From Palsa-504 sp963806335 (GTDB lineage Bacteria; Actinomycetota; Actinomycetes; Streptosporangiales; Streptosporangiaceae): a DNA stretch of 64,000 nucleotides. The notes beneath the pieces were generated by a model. That model made no database searches. It was not told the DNA's origin and saw only the letters and a list, made by a program, of their open reading frames with translations. This document shows positions 18,687 to 26,989 of this stretch, piece after piece (positions within the stretch are counted from its first letter, which is position 1; every line of letters begins with the position of its first letter). The position numbers and the translations under genes are program-made. The DNA lies in contig CAWDXO010000008.1 in NCBI GenBank assembly GCA_963806335.1, positions 463,651 through 527,650 of the forward strand. The letters run 5' to 3'.

Positions 18687-20252
18687 TTACGAGCGGGCTT
18701 GCTCGAGCGCGGGCTCGGTGCCGGCTGGCCGGTCCTGGGCGGGTTCGGGCGTTCCGGTCAGGTCCTCGCGCCGGATCCGGATGGTGATCGCCGTGATGAT
18801 CAGGCCGGCCAGCGCGATCCCGGCTGCGGCCAGGAAGCCGCGGGTGATGCCGGCGGCCAGGGCGTGGTGGTAGATCGACGCCCGCGCCTGGGCGCTCAGC
18901 TGGGCGTGGCCGGACTGGGCGGCGGCCGCCGCGCGGATGGCCTGGCTGCGGGCGCTGCGGGCGACCGCGGTCCAGGCCACGGTCCCGAGTGCGGCCAGCC
19001 CGATCGCGCCGCCGACCTGCTGGCTGGTGTTGAGCAGGCTGGAGGCCAGGCCGGCGTCCCGGGCGGGGACCCGGTTGAGGGCGACCAGGGACAGCGGCAC
19101 GAACAGCAGGCCCAGGCCCGCGCCGGTCACGAGCATCGGGCCGAGCAGGCCGCCCGGGTAGGTGCTGTGCTCGCTGAGGCGGGAGAACCAGTACATGCCG
19201 CCCGTGGTGATCGCCGCGCCCGCCAGCATCGGCGCCCTGGCGCCGGTGCGCCCGATCAGCTGCCCGACGGTCCCGGAGACCACCACGATCGTGCCGGCCA
19301 GCGGGAGGAAGGCGATACCGGACCGCAGCGCGCTGTAACCGAGCACGTTCTGCACGAAGATGCTGAGGAAGAAGAAGATCCCGGTCATGGCGGTGGCCAG
19401 CGCCAGCATGATGAGGTACGCGCCGCAGCGGTTGCGGCTGGCCAGGATGCGCAGCGGCATCAGCGCGTGCGGGCTGCGCGCCTCGATGACCGCGAAACCG
19501 GCCAGCAGCAGCGCCGACGCGGTCAGCGACGCGATGACCCGGGTGTCGCCCCAGTGCGAGACGCCGGACTGACCGGCACCCGCATTGGACAGGCCGTAGA
19601 CCAGCAGGACCATCCCGGCGGTGCCGGCGATCGCTCCGGGCAGGTCAAAGCGGCCGCGGTTGCGGGCGGATTCGGGCAGCACGAGCCGTGCGGCCGCCGC
19701 GGTCAGCAGGCCGATCGGCACGTTGACGAACAGCACCCAGCGCCAGGACAGGTAGGTGGTGAGCAGGCCGCCGGCGACCAGGCCGGCCGCCGCGCCGCCG
19801 CCGCTCATCGCGGCGACCACGCTCATCGCCCGGTTACGGGCCGGTCCCTCGGCGAAGGTCGTCGCGATCAGCGCGAGCGCGGTGGGGGCGATCAGCGCGC
19901 CGCCGATGCCCTGGATGGCCCGCGCGGCCAGCAGCCAGGCCTGGGAGCTGGCGAAACCCCCCGCCAGCGAGGCAGCGGAAAACAGCACCAGCCCGGCGGT
20001 CAACACCCGGCGCCGGCCGAGCAGGTCACCAGCCCGGCCGCCGAGCAGCATCAACCCGCCGAAGCTGAGCGCATACGCGTTGATGACCCACTCCAGGCCG
20101 TTCCCCGAGAACCCGAGCGTGCGCTGAATATGCGGCAGCGCGACGTTCACGATCGTCGCGTCCAGCACCACCATCAGCTGCGCCGTGGCGATGACGGCCA
20201 GGGCCAGGCCGAGGCCACGGCGCCGGCCATCAGCGGACCGTGTTACGGACAT
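18687..20252 (-). CDS. DHA2-family (EmrB/QacA-like) MFS drug exporter
   Basis: 521 residues, 14 predicted membrane helices. Motif D1-like LDATIVNVALPHIQRTLG near residue 30, motif A GGRAGDLLGRRRVL and motif C-like AAMSGGGAAAGLVAGGLL are all present. ATG 20252 has AAGGAG five bases upstream. It is a proton-driven efflux pump of the plasma membrane; the substrate is not predictable. A cupin gene follows and a WhiB7-like gene lies 1.3 kb away. Confidence 0.88.
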   Translation of the reverse strand: MSVTRSADGRRRGLGLALAVIATAQLMVVLDATIVNVALPHIQRTLGFSGNGLEWVINAYALSFGGLMLLGGRAGDLLGRRRVLTAGLVLFSAASLAGGFASSQAWLLAARAIQGIGGALIAPTALALIATTFAEGPARNRAMSVVAAMSGGGAAAGLVAGGLLTTYLSWRWVLFVNVPIGLLTAAAARLVLPESARNRGRFDLPGAIAGTAGMVLLVYGLSNAGAGQSGVSHWGDTRVIASLTASALLLAGFAVIEARSPHALMPLRILASRNRCGAYLIMLALATAMTGIFFFLSIFVQNVLGYSALRSGIAFLPLAGTIVVVSGTVGQLIGRTGARAPMLAGAAITTGGMYWFSRLSEHSTYPGGLLGPMLVTGAGLGLLFVPLSLVALNRVPARDAGLASSLLNTSQQVGGAIGLAALGTVAWTAVARSARSQAIRAAAAAQSGHAQLSAQARASIYHHALAAGITRGFLAAAGIALAGLIITAITIRIRREDLTGTPEPAQDRPAGTEPALEQARS

Positions 20253-20392
20253 CCTCACTCCTTAATCTCTGGTGCGGGGGATCCCCGCGGCAGCGCGCCC
20301 GGAGGCGCATGGGTGACAGGACATGCCAGATGAAATCGTCGGCAGCGAGCTTGCGGCCGAAGGTGCCGCGGGGATCGGTTCGAGCATGGCGG

Positions 20393-21463
20393 TCAGGCGC
20401 CGGATGGAACGGAGTCGCGGTGCCGGGGACGGCGCAGCCATCTGGGGGCGTACCAGGCGCGCTCGCCGAGCAGCGCGTAGCTGATCCCGGGAACCTTCCC
20501 CAGCGTGGCCGACAGGATCTGGCTGCGCAGGGCCGCCACGGCCTGGTCCGACGCCGAGTCGGTCCCGTGGCCGGCCAGCGGGACGTCAACGACCAGCGCA
20601 CGGCCTTCGGTCCCGCTGCCGGCCGCGGTAGCGGTCACCGGTTCGCGGATCGGCCCGCCAGCCGCCGCGCGCCCCTGCAGCGCGGCGACCGCGGCCATCA
20701 CCCGCGGCCCGGTGGCGTCCGGGCCGGTCACGACCACCTCGGCCGGCGCGGGGGCCTGCGGGAACGCCCGGTGGATCTCGCTCATGGTCCGCACGACGGC
20801 GCCGAAGGCGACCAGCAGCAGGATCAGCGTGATCGGAATCGAGGTCGCTTCCGCCTGGCGGAAGTCCAGCGAATTGTCGATCGCCCGCAGAACGCTGGCG
20901 TCACCGGTCTCGGCGACGAGCAGATCCGGATGGCGGCCCTGCACGGCGGCGACTGCACGCTGGTCAGCCGCCACGGCCCGGTCCTGGTTACGCGCGTTGC
21001 CGGGCACGTTGAACGTGACCAGGGCGCTGCGCCCGTCGGCCGACACCAGCGGCCGGCTATCCCTGTGCCCGGCGGCCAGGGTTAGCGACGAGCCGATGCC
21101 AGCGGCGGACCTCGGCAGCGCGGCCAGGGCGGTGACGAGCTGCCGCGCGGCCTGCCGCATGCTCGCGTCACCGGCGAACGTCTCACCCGGCACGCGCGCC
21201 TGGATCAGCACGACCTCGGCGGCCGAGCCGTAGTAGCCCGGCGCGGCCTGATGCAGGGCCCGCTCCGCCTGCCCGGACTGGCCCGGATCGTAACTCGGCA
21301 GGTTCTTCGTGCCGACCGTCTGGGCGGCCATGAACAGCCAGCCGAAGACCGCGGTTTTCCTGTGCCGGGAGCTCCACCCGGCGATCCGCTCCACCACCGG
21401 CCGTCCCGGCCTTGGCGTGTCCCGGATGGTTTCCGGCCTAAGGGCAACCAGCGACTGATACAT
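20393..21463 (-). CDS. MMPL/RND-type protein lacking both membrane bundles
   Basis: 356 residues against about 720 for the family. TM1 is at residues 37-50; the first porter domain runs to LRAIDNSLDFRQAEATSIPI; TM2 ITLILLLVAFGAVV then jumps directly to RTMSEIHRAFPQAPAPAEVV, the second porter domain. After ILSATLGKVPGISYALLGER it jumps to AWYAPRWLRR, the usual C-terminal end of the last helix bundle. Both junctions are in frame. TM3-6 and TM8-12, including the proton-relay residues, are missing, so it cannot transport. Confidence 0.7.
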   Translation of the reverse strand: MYQSLVALRPETIRDTPRPGRPVVERIAGWSSRHRKTAVFGWLFMAAQTVGTKNLPSYDPGQSGQAERALHQAAPGYYGSAAEVVLIQARVPGETFAGDASMRQAARQLVTALAALPRSAAGIGSSLTLAAGHRDSRPLVSADGRSALVTFNVPGNARNQDRAVAADQRAVAAVQGRHPDLLVAETGDASVLRAIDNSLDFRQAEATSIPITLILLLVAFGAVVRTMSEIHRAFPQAPAPAEVVVTGPDATGPRVMAAVAALQGRAAAGGPIREPVTATAAGSGTEGRALVVDVPLAGHGTDSASDQAVAALRSQILSATLGKVPGISYALLGERAWYAPRWLRRPRHRDSVPSGA

Positions 21464-21543
21464 GCTCGACTCCTCGCTATCGCGCCCGCGGACACGGGCG
21501 GCAAGGTCATGCGAGGACGGTATGAGAGCAGCCCTGCGGCAGT

Positions 21544-21580
21544 CGTCACCCGAAAGTGGACATGCCCGGTGGAATCTTCG
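21544..21580 (+). repeat. LuxR leader repeat, copy 2
   Basis: CGTCACCCGAAAGTGGACAT then GCCCGGTGGAATCTTCG, 33 of 37 bases like copy 1. The frame from GTG 21556 reads MDMPGGIFAGGVGTKVP, like the LAL leader, but no regulator follows. Confidence 0.6.
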
Positions 21581-21665
21581 CAGGCGGCGTCGGCACCAAG
21601 GTGCCGACGCTCGCGAGACGCTCGCGAGGCGCCCAGGAGGCCCGGGACCGCAGCACTACGGGCCC

Positions 21666-21694
21666 GTTCGGAATAAAAGATCTATTTTCCGAAC
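21666..21694. repeat. AT-rich palindrome
   Basis: GTTCGGAATAAAAGAT facing CTATTTTCCGAAC forms a nearly perfect 29-base inverted repeat with an AT-rich centre, unusual in this GC-rich sequence. The half GCCCGTTCGGAA also occurs at 23935. It could be an operator or a terminator-like hairpin. Confidence 0.45.
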
Positions 21695-21904
21695 GACCCT
21701 GCTGCGTGCGCCCTGTCCAGCTCAGAGCGCCCGGCAGCGTCGCTCCTCGCCAGGATCAGGCCGGACCTCCACGTCAGCGGCGACGGAGAGGAAACCGTCA
21801 TCTGCGGACCGGTCGCTGATCAGGCCGCCCTGCACGGGTTGCTGACAAAGGTCCGCGACCTCGGGCTGTTCCTGATCTCGGTACGCCACCTCGATCCAGA
21901 CTGA
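21680..21904 (+). pseudogene. Remnant of a small conserved actinomycete protein
   Basis: An open frame without a start codon ends at TGA 21902. Its last 45 residues include TVICGPVADQAALHGLLTKV and RDLGLFLISVRHLDPD, resembling the C-terminal half of small actinomycete proteins of 70-80 residues with an unknown role. The start has been lost. Confidence 0.35.
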
Positions 21905-22273
21905 CCATCGCGCGCCGCCGGCCGCCCGGCCGTCCGCACAGGAAACACCAGGAGGAACTCATGCATCCGATCTGAAGCGCCGAATAATCGGCATGAGCAC
22001 GTATGCGAGTGGTTCACGGGCATCGCTCTCCACTTCAACATATGGCGCACCGGGGGGCTTGCGGCAAGATCCGGGTCGTGCCGCCGAGGTAGTCGCACCG
22101 GTAGGGGGTGGGGTCCTCCGTGAGTACGGAGTCGCCCGTATCCCTGAGGTCCAGGAGTATGGAGGAGCGGTGTTCGGTCAGGCCGGCAGGATCATTCCGT
22201 CAGGAGTTGTTAGCCGGAGGCCCAGCCCGCGAGAATGCACTGCCTGGCGATCTCGTACAGGACGGCCGCAGCC
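21905..22273. other. Intergenic, no gene seen
   Basis: 370 bases. A good Shine-Dalgarno (AGGAGGAACTC) precedes ATG 21961, but the frame stops after four codons (MHPI), as if a gene start had been left behind. Nothing else is supportable. Confidence 0.3.
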
Positions 22274-23338
22274 TCATTCGCCGCGCTCAGTGAACTCGCG
22301 GCTCCGGTAGCCTTGAAGATTCTCGTCGGGGGAAGCGCTGACTCGCGCGGTGAACTGCTCGACTGCCTGGTTGACCGCGGCGGACCGGATGGACTCGAAC
22401 AGGTCGAAGTCGTGGTGCGCGCCGGGCAGTTCGGCGTAGATGACCGGGCGGCTCGATACGGCGCGTACGCGCTCCACGAAGGCGCGCACATCTGACACCG
22501 GGATCCACATGTCCTTCTCGCCGTGCACCACGAGCATGGGTGGCATGCCGCCGCGCGGGGAGAGGTCGCCGTAGTAGCCGTAGCGGCAGATCAGGCCCGC
22601 GATGCCGGTCTCGCCCTGGCATACTGCCCGGATCGCCAGGTTCGCCCCGGCTGAGCTGCCGGCGAGGAACAGCGTGCCGGGATCGGCGCCATAGTCCGCG
22701 GCGTGGGCCCGTATCCAGGCGATCGCGTCGCGCACGTCGGCTACCTGGTCGGCGAGGGTCACGTACGGCTGCAGCCGGTAGTTCGCGCTCACGCAGACGA
22801 AACCGCGCCGGCTGGTCAGGTGCCGGATCAGCGGCCGCGCTTCGCGGGCCTTGTTGCCGGAGGAGAAGCGGCCGCCATGCAGGTGCAGCAGGATCGGCGC
22901 GCTGGCCGGCCGGTCGCCGCGGTGGTACACGTCCAGCGTGCGGCGCGGCCCGTCGCCGTAGGCCAGCCCGCGCGCCCGGATCACGCCGGGCCGGCCCGGG
23001 AAGAACGGGGCGCGCAGGATGCGTCCCCACGGCCGCCTCGGCCTGCCCGCGTTGCGCAACGCCGCGTGCGCGCGCATCGCGCGCCATACCACGACCACCA
23101 GGCCGGCCAGCGCGAGCAGCGCGACAGCGGCGCCGGCGGCGCCGCCCGGCGAGCCGAGGTCGCCGTCGACCAGCGCTAGCACGGTCCAGGCGATCAGCAG
23201 ATACCCCACGATGAACGGCAGTTCGCTGGCGAGCAGCGCGGGGATGGCGGACAACGAGCCGAGCCTGGACCACCGGGTCAGCGCGCACACCACGCCCCAG
23301 GAATAGAGCGCGACCGGAATCCAGTACCCGATCGGCAT
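22274..23338 (-). CDS. Alpha/beta hydrolase (lipase/esterase type) with membrane N-terminus
   Basis: 354 residues. The N-terminal 120 carry three hydrophobic helices, then an alpha/beta-hydrolase fold: oxyanion motif HLHGGRFSSGNKAREA, nucleophile elbow LAGSSAGANLA, an Asp region around GEKDMWIP, and catalytic His in PGAHHDF. This is the hormone-sensitive-lipase-like (HGG) type. ATG 23338 overlaps the stop of the upstream small gene (TGATG), which fixes the start. The substrate is an unknown ester. Confidence 0.8.
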   Translation of the reverse strand: MPIGYWIPVALYSWGVVCALTRWSRLGSLSAIPALLASELPFIVGYLLIAWTVLALVDGDLGSPGGAAGAAVALLALAGLVVVVWRAMRAHAALRNAGRPRRPWGRILRAPFFPGRPGVIRARGLAYGDGPRRTLDVYHRGDRPASAPILLHLHGGRFSSGNKAREARPLIRHLTSRRGFVCVSANYRLQPYVTLADQVADVRDAIAWIRAHAADYGADPGTLFLAGSSAGANLAIRAVCQGETGIAGLICRYGYYGDLSPRGGMPPMLVVHGEKDMWIPVSDVRAFVERVRAVSSRPVIYAELPGAHHDFDLFESIRSAAVNQAVEQFTARVSASPDENLQGYRSREFTERGE

Positions 23339-23607
23339 CAGGAACCGGCCGCGATACGGCGCCACATACGTGCCGGCGGCTGGCCGAGCGCGATCGGCCC
23401 GGCGCCGAGCGCCCTGACCCGTCCGGCTTTCCTGGGTGACCCCGCTGGCCGCGAGCCCCGCGCGCGCCGCGACTGCACCGGTGCCGCCAGCGCCCTCCAC
23501 ATCCGGCCGATCGACACGGCCAGCTGCGCGTTGGACCTGTCGACCTCCTGCTGCTCGGCGGCCCTCCTAGTCCGCTCGGCCTCGTAGACCAGGTACCCCG
23601 TGTTCAT
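23338..23607 (-). CDS. Small charged protein, coupled to the hydrolase
   Basis: 89 residues opening MNTGYLVYEAERTRRAAEQQ, then QLAVSIGRMW and an Arg/Gly/Ala-rich tail. The first 40 residues look like a conserved amphipathic helix family of actinomycetes, often encoded beside unrelated genes; the role is unknown. Its stop overlaps the hydrolase start by one base (TGATG), implying translational coupling. Confidence 0.55.
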   Translation of the reverse strand: MNTGYLVYEAERTRRAAEQQEVDRSNAQLAVSIGRMWRALAAPVQSRRARGSRPAGSPRKAGRVRALGAGPIALGQPPARMWRRIAAGS

Positions 23608-23672
23608 CTCACCGTCGCCTTCGGCGTTGATATTCGGACATTCACGACGCTATGACGCGACGTTGCGGCGGG

Positions 23673-23709
23673 CGTCACCCGAAAGTGGAGATGGCGGGTG
23701 GAATCCTCG
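23673..23709 (+). repeat. LuxR leader repeat, copy 3
   Basis: CGTCACCCGAAAGTGGAGAT then GGCGGGTGGAATCCTCG. The encoded start reads VEMAGGILAVG. It is followed, on the opposite strand, by a LuxR C-terminal fragment. Confidence 0.6.
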
Positions 23710-23757
23710 CCGTCGGACCGCAGCACGAAAGTGCCGACGACGCCTGGAGGGCCCGCG

Positions 23758-23895
23758 TCAAGGGACCAGGCCTAGCTGTCGCGCCCGCTCGGCGGGCTGG
23801 GTGCGGTCCGCCGCGCCGAGCCTGCCAGCGCGTGGCTGGCGTGCTTTTGCCGGTGTCGAGAGTGACTCCCAGTTCACTGGCAATGTGGCCTTGCC
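23758..23895 (-). pseudogene. LuxR regulator, C-terminal HTH fragment
   Basis: The minus strand reads IASELGVTLDTGKSTPATRW in one frame; with single-base changes it becomes the LuxR HTH end (KHV, LG-LGAADRTQAAERARQLG, LVP, stop at 23758). Only the last 40 or so residues are present. It is a degraded fourth member of the LAL family in the window. Confidence 0.5.
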
Positions 23896-24073
23896 GCCTG
23901 GTAGCGGATCGCTCTGTGCCGGGCAGCCACCCGGCCCGTTCGGAAAACATCTTGCTCGTCCTGGATAGCGTGAAAACGTGCCGCAACAGCAGGACGCCCA
24001 GCGCGCGGTGAGCCCGCGCGTCCTTTCCCCATAACTCCCGGCCCGGCGCGCTTCCTCGCGCGCGGCCGGTGCG

Positions 24074-24671
24074 GTGACACGGCGGGACGCAGTTCCTGTT
24101 CCTGCGATCCGTTCGGAGTCAAGTCCGTTGTTCACACGCTCGCTGCTGCCCGCGCGCGCCCGGAAGCGCCGCGCGCATCACCTGTTCGCCGCCGGCTTGT
24201 TCGCCATCCTTGGCTTCCACGTCGGCGTCTGGGCCGTCCAGCTCGCATCGCTGTCGGCCGGCCTGGGCCTCGACCCGGCGGCATTGGGCGCCGCCATCAC
24301 GGTCGGCGCCGCAGCCGGCCCGATCACCCTGTTCGCCGGCGGGGCGCTGGCCGACCGCGCCGGCCAGCGCCCGGTCCTGGTGATCGGCTTCGCCGGTACC
24401 GGCACCGCGTTCGTGCTGCTCGCCCTGGCCGGCAGCTTCGCGGCCATGACCGGCCTGCACGCCTGGTTCAGCGCGGGCGCGCTGACCAGCCGCGAGCTCG
24501 AGGTCCTGGAGATGCTGGCGGCGGGCCGGTCGAACCAGGCCATCGCCGGCGAGTTTGGTGGTCACCCTGGACACCGTCAAGAAGCATGTGGGCCACGTCC
24601 TGGGCAAACTCGGCGCGGCCAACCGCACCGAGGCCGTCGCCCGGGCCCGCGAGCTGAGCCTGATCCTCTGA
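24074..24671 (+). pseudogene. Chimera: MFS transporter N-terminus joined to LuxR HTH
   Basis: The first 130 residues look like an MFS permease start: HLFAAGLFAILGFHVGVWAV, then FAGGALADRAGQRPVLVIG (motif A) and two more helices. At about 24475 the sequence switches, in frame, to TSRELEVLEMLAAGRSNQAI, a LuxR HTH. One extra T near 24560 breaks the frame; removed, it reads VVTLDTVKKHVGHVLGKLG to RARELSLIL and the stop at 24671. The start is unclear (GTG 24074 or TTG 24126). Confidence 0.55.
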
Positions 24672-24820
24672 CCAGCAGTATGACCGCATGGCCCGGTTAC
24701 CCGGTCGGCCTGGCCGCCGGTCTCAGAGCCTGCTTGAGAACTCGATTAGGCGGCTTGTGACTGGGCGGTTGTCCTGTCAGCGCGGAGGGTGCGCCGCGGA
24801 CCGTTCCGGGTGTACAGGTC

Positions 24821-25587
24821 CTATCGGGGGTTGGTTGCGACGGCCAGTACACGGCGGAGCAGGGCGGCCGACTGCAGGGACCTCACGCCCTCCTCATGGA
24901 GGGACCGCAGCGCGGGGGCGTCGCCGGGGTTGAGCGCGGCGCGGCGGCCTCTTCCCACAGCGTATGCTCGCGTGCCAGCCAGGACGGGCGGTCCTGGACC
25001 TCGACGTCGGTGAAGCCCGCCTGGCGGAGGCCGACGGCGAGGTTCGCCCGGCGCAGCCGGGGATTGAGCCGCTCATCGGCGCGGTCGAACGGCTCCCAGC
25101 AGGTCAGCGCTACTCGACCGCCGGGCTTGAGGACCCTGCGGATCTCCTGGTAGGCGGCGGCCGGCTCGTCGGGAAACTGGATGGCGTCGGTGCACAGCAC
25201 GGCCTGGACGCTGGCATCGGGCAGGCCCGTCGCTGTGAGCTCGCCGACGCGGAAGCTCGCGTTGCTCACGCCCATTCGCGCGGCCTGCTCCCGCGCCTCG
25301 GTGAGGGCCTTAGCAGAGAAATCCACGCCGATGAGCGGCGTCCCGGCTTGCTTCGCGACTAGCAGGCCATAGGCACCTCGGCCGCAGGCGAGGTCGAGCA
25401 GCGTGCTCCCGGGCCTGAGCCGGAGCTCTTCGGCCAGCTCCGGGATGGCCTCGGCGGCGACCACTCCGGCTCGCGTGCCTGGGGGGAAGCCCATGTGCCG
25501 GTTCATGATCTCGGCGACGGTCGGCATGGCGGCCTGGTCTGCGTACCAGCCGTCGAAATATTCGGCGGACAGCGGTTTCGCGGGCAT
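24821..25587 (-). pseudogene. Class I SAM-dependent methyltransferase (late frameshift)
   Basis: MPAKPLSAEYFDGWYADQAA opens; SAM motif I LLDLACGRGAYGLLVAK, then LIGVDFSAKALTEAREQA, LCTDAIQFPDEPAAAYQEIR and RVLKPGGRVALTCWE follow in order. An indel near 24935 interrupts the last 40 residues; the other frame continues ALRSLHEEGVRSLQSAALLR and ends ATNPR at 24821. The enzyme core is complete. It methylates an unknown small molecule. Confidence 0.75.
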
Positions 25588-25981
25588 GCGCCAAGATTAC
25601 TGAGACAGAGTCCGCCTAGGCCTGGACCGGCGTCTGGAGGGCCAGCCGGCTCAGCGAGTCCGGGCAGGGCCATCCCCCAGTGGCCGATGACGCCCCGCCG
25701 CAGAGACCGCCGAGCTCACTTCTCGCTGGCGCGGCGCCCGGCCAGGGACCGTCCGTCCGGCGCGCGCGCCGCTACCGCGACGCCCAGTTCTAGAACCAGG
25801 CCTGATCGGCGCTGGTGGCCTGGGAGTAGCCTGCATCATCAACCATCATCAACCGGCAAGGGCGCCCGGGTCGCCGCACGTCAGCAGGGCTTGTAACCTC
25901 CGCAGTCAAAGATGTTTTAGTCTCGGCAGGATCGTTGCATCCGTCCCGTGAGTCCCGACCCAGACTGGCGGTTGCCCCTGG
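25588..25981. other. Intergenic, no gene seen
   Basis: About 390 bases between two minus-strand genes. No frame, RNA or repeat that I can support. Confidence 0.3.
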
Positions 25982-26491
25982 TTAGAAGTTGGTCGTGGGG
26001 TACACCTTGACGGCGGCGATTTCGGCGGGGTTGCCCACCACGGTCGCCGAAGCGGCCAGGGTTGCCTCCACGTAGTAGGCGCAGTTGACGAAGTCCAGCA
26101 CGATATCGACGGCCGTAATATTGACGGCGGTCTCAAAGCCGCCCCCGGGCGGGGACGAGGAGCGGTTGAAGAGCGCTAGGTCGGTCTCGATGCCGCTGGA
26201 CAGGTCGAACTGGACAAACCGGGCACGGACCGCGCCCCGGTAGGTCAGTTGCAGTGCGTAGACGAAGGTCCCCGTCGCAAATAGCCCGTCGACAGGGGTG
26301 ATGTTGTAGCGGACGACTGCGCTGATTTCCCGTGTGACGATGGACGGGTCCTCTGCCGCACTGGCGGGGGGTGGCGCGATGCCAGTGCCCAGTGAGATCA
26401 CCGCATTGTCCAGGGATACCTTCGCAAGATCAACCGCGCTGAGCGTCCCCGCCGAGCCCACCGTAGTCCAGTATTTCCTTTCGTCGTCCAT
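25982..26491 (-). CDS. Hypothetical protein, beta-rich
   Basis: 169 residues, MDDERKYWTTVGSAGTLSAV at the start, low in Arg and Lys compared with neighbours and rich in Val, Thr and Asn. Alternating hydrophobic stretches (VVRYNITPVDGLFATGTFVY, VDIVLDFVNCAYYVEATLA) suggest a beta-sandwich. There is no signal peptide or membrane helix. I do not recognise the family. Its base use is less GC-rich than the region, and it lies just outside the att remnant at 26748, so it may have come in by transfer. Confidence 0.6.
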   Translation of the reverse strand: MDDERKYWTTVGSAGTLSAVDLAKVSLDNAVISLGTGIAPPPASAAEDPSIVTREISAVVRYNITPVDGLFATGTFVYALQLTYRGAVRARFVQFDLSSGIETDLALFNRSSSPPGGGFETAVNITAVDIVLDFVNCAYYVEATLAASATVVGNPAEIAAVKVYPTTNF

Positions 26492-26747
26492 GGGTCCCTC
26501 CCCTCCCGTCTGGCGCGCCCAGAGCGCCGCCAGCTCACCGGTTAACCGATCGGAGGCAGTGCTTGCCAGGCTGATACACGGACCATGTCTCAGCGCGATA
26601 ACGAAGCTATGGCGTTTCTAGGGCGCCCGCCCCCGCCTGCAGGTAGCCGCAAAGGTGAGCACCCGCCACCCCGTCAGATGGCGGTGCGTGCCACATCTCC
26701 CAGATCCTTACTGAGTCGCCCTGCGCCGAGACTTTAGGCCTCTGACC

Positions 26748-26792
<45 letters not shown>

Positions 26793-26889
26793 ACACTTCA
26801 TTATTGGCCCTGACCTCGAACTGCCCAGATCAGTGGCCATTCCGAGTGCCTTTGAGTGACTGCTCATGACCGCAGTTCGCCCCTCGTCA

Positions 26890-26907
26890 TGGCACGTATG
26901 TGGCACG
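26890..26907 (+). repeat. Direct repeat pair, identical to 39519-39536
   Basis: TGGCACG-TATG-TGGCACG: two 7-base units 11 bases apart. The same 18 bases lie within the 3' end of the int gene at 39519-39536. Paired direct repeats near att sites are typical integrase arm-binding sites. Confidence 0.5.
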
Positions 26908-26989
26908 CTGATTGGGCTGCTAGACCACCTCGATACGAACTGCCGGTACGCACGACAACCAGACGACCTAGTACTCCAGCCGTAGATCG

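Noticed and set aside
18471..20333. 620-codon plus-strand frame opposite the MFS gene
   Set aside because: Composition is typical of an antisense shadow and the opposite strand encodes a clear 14-helix exporter.
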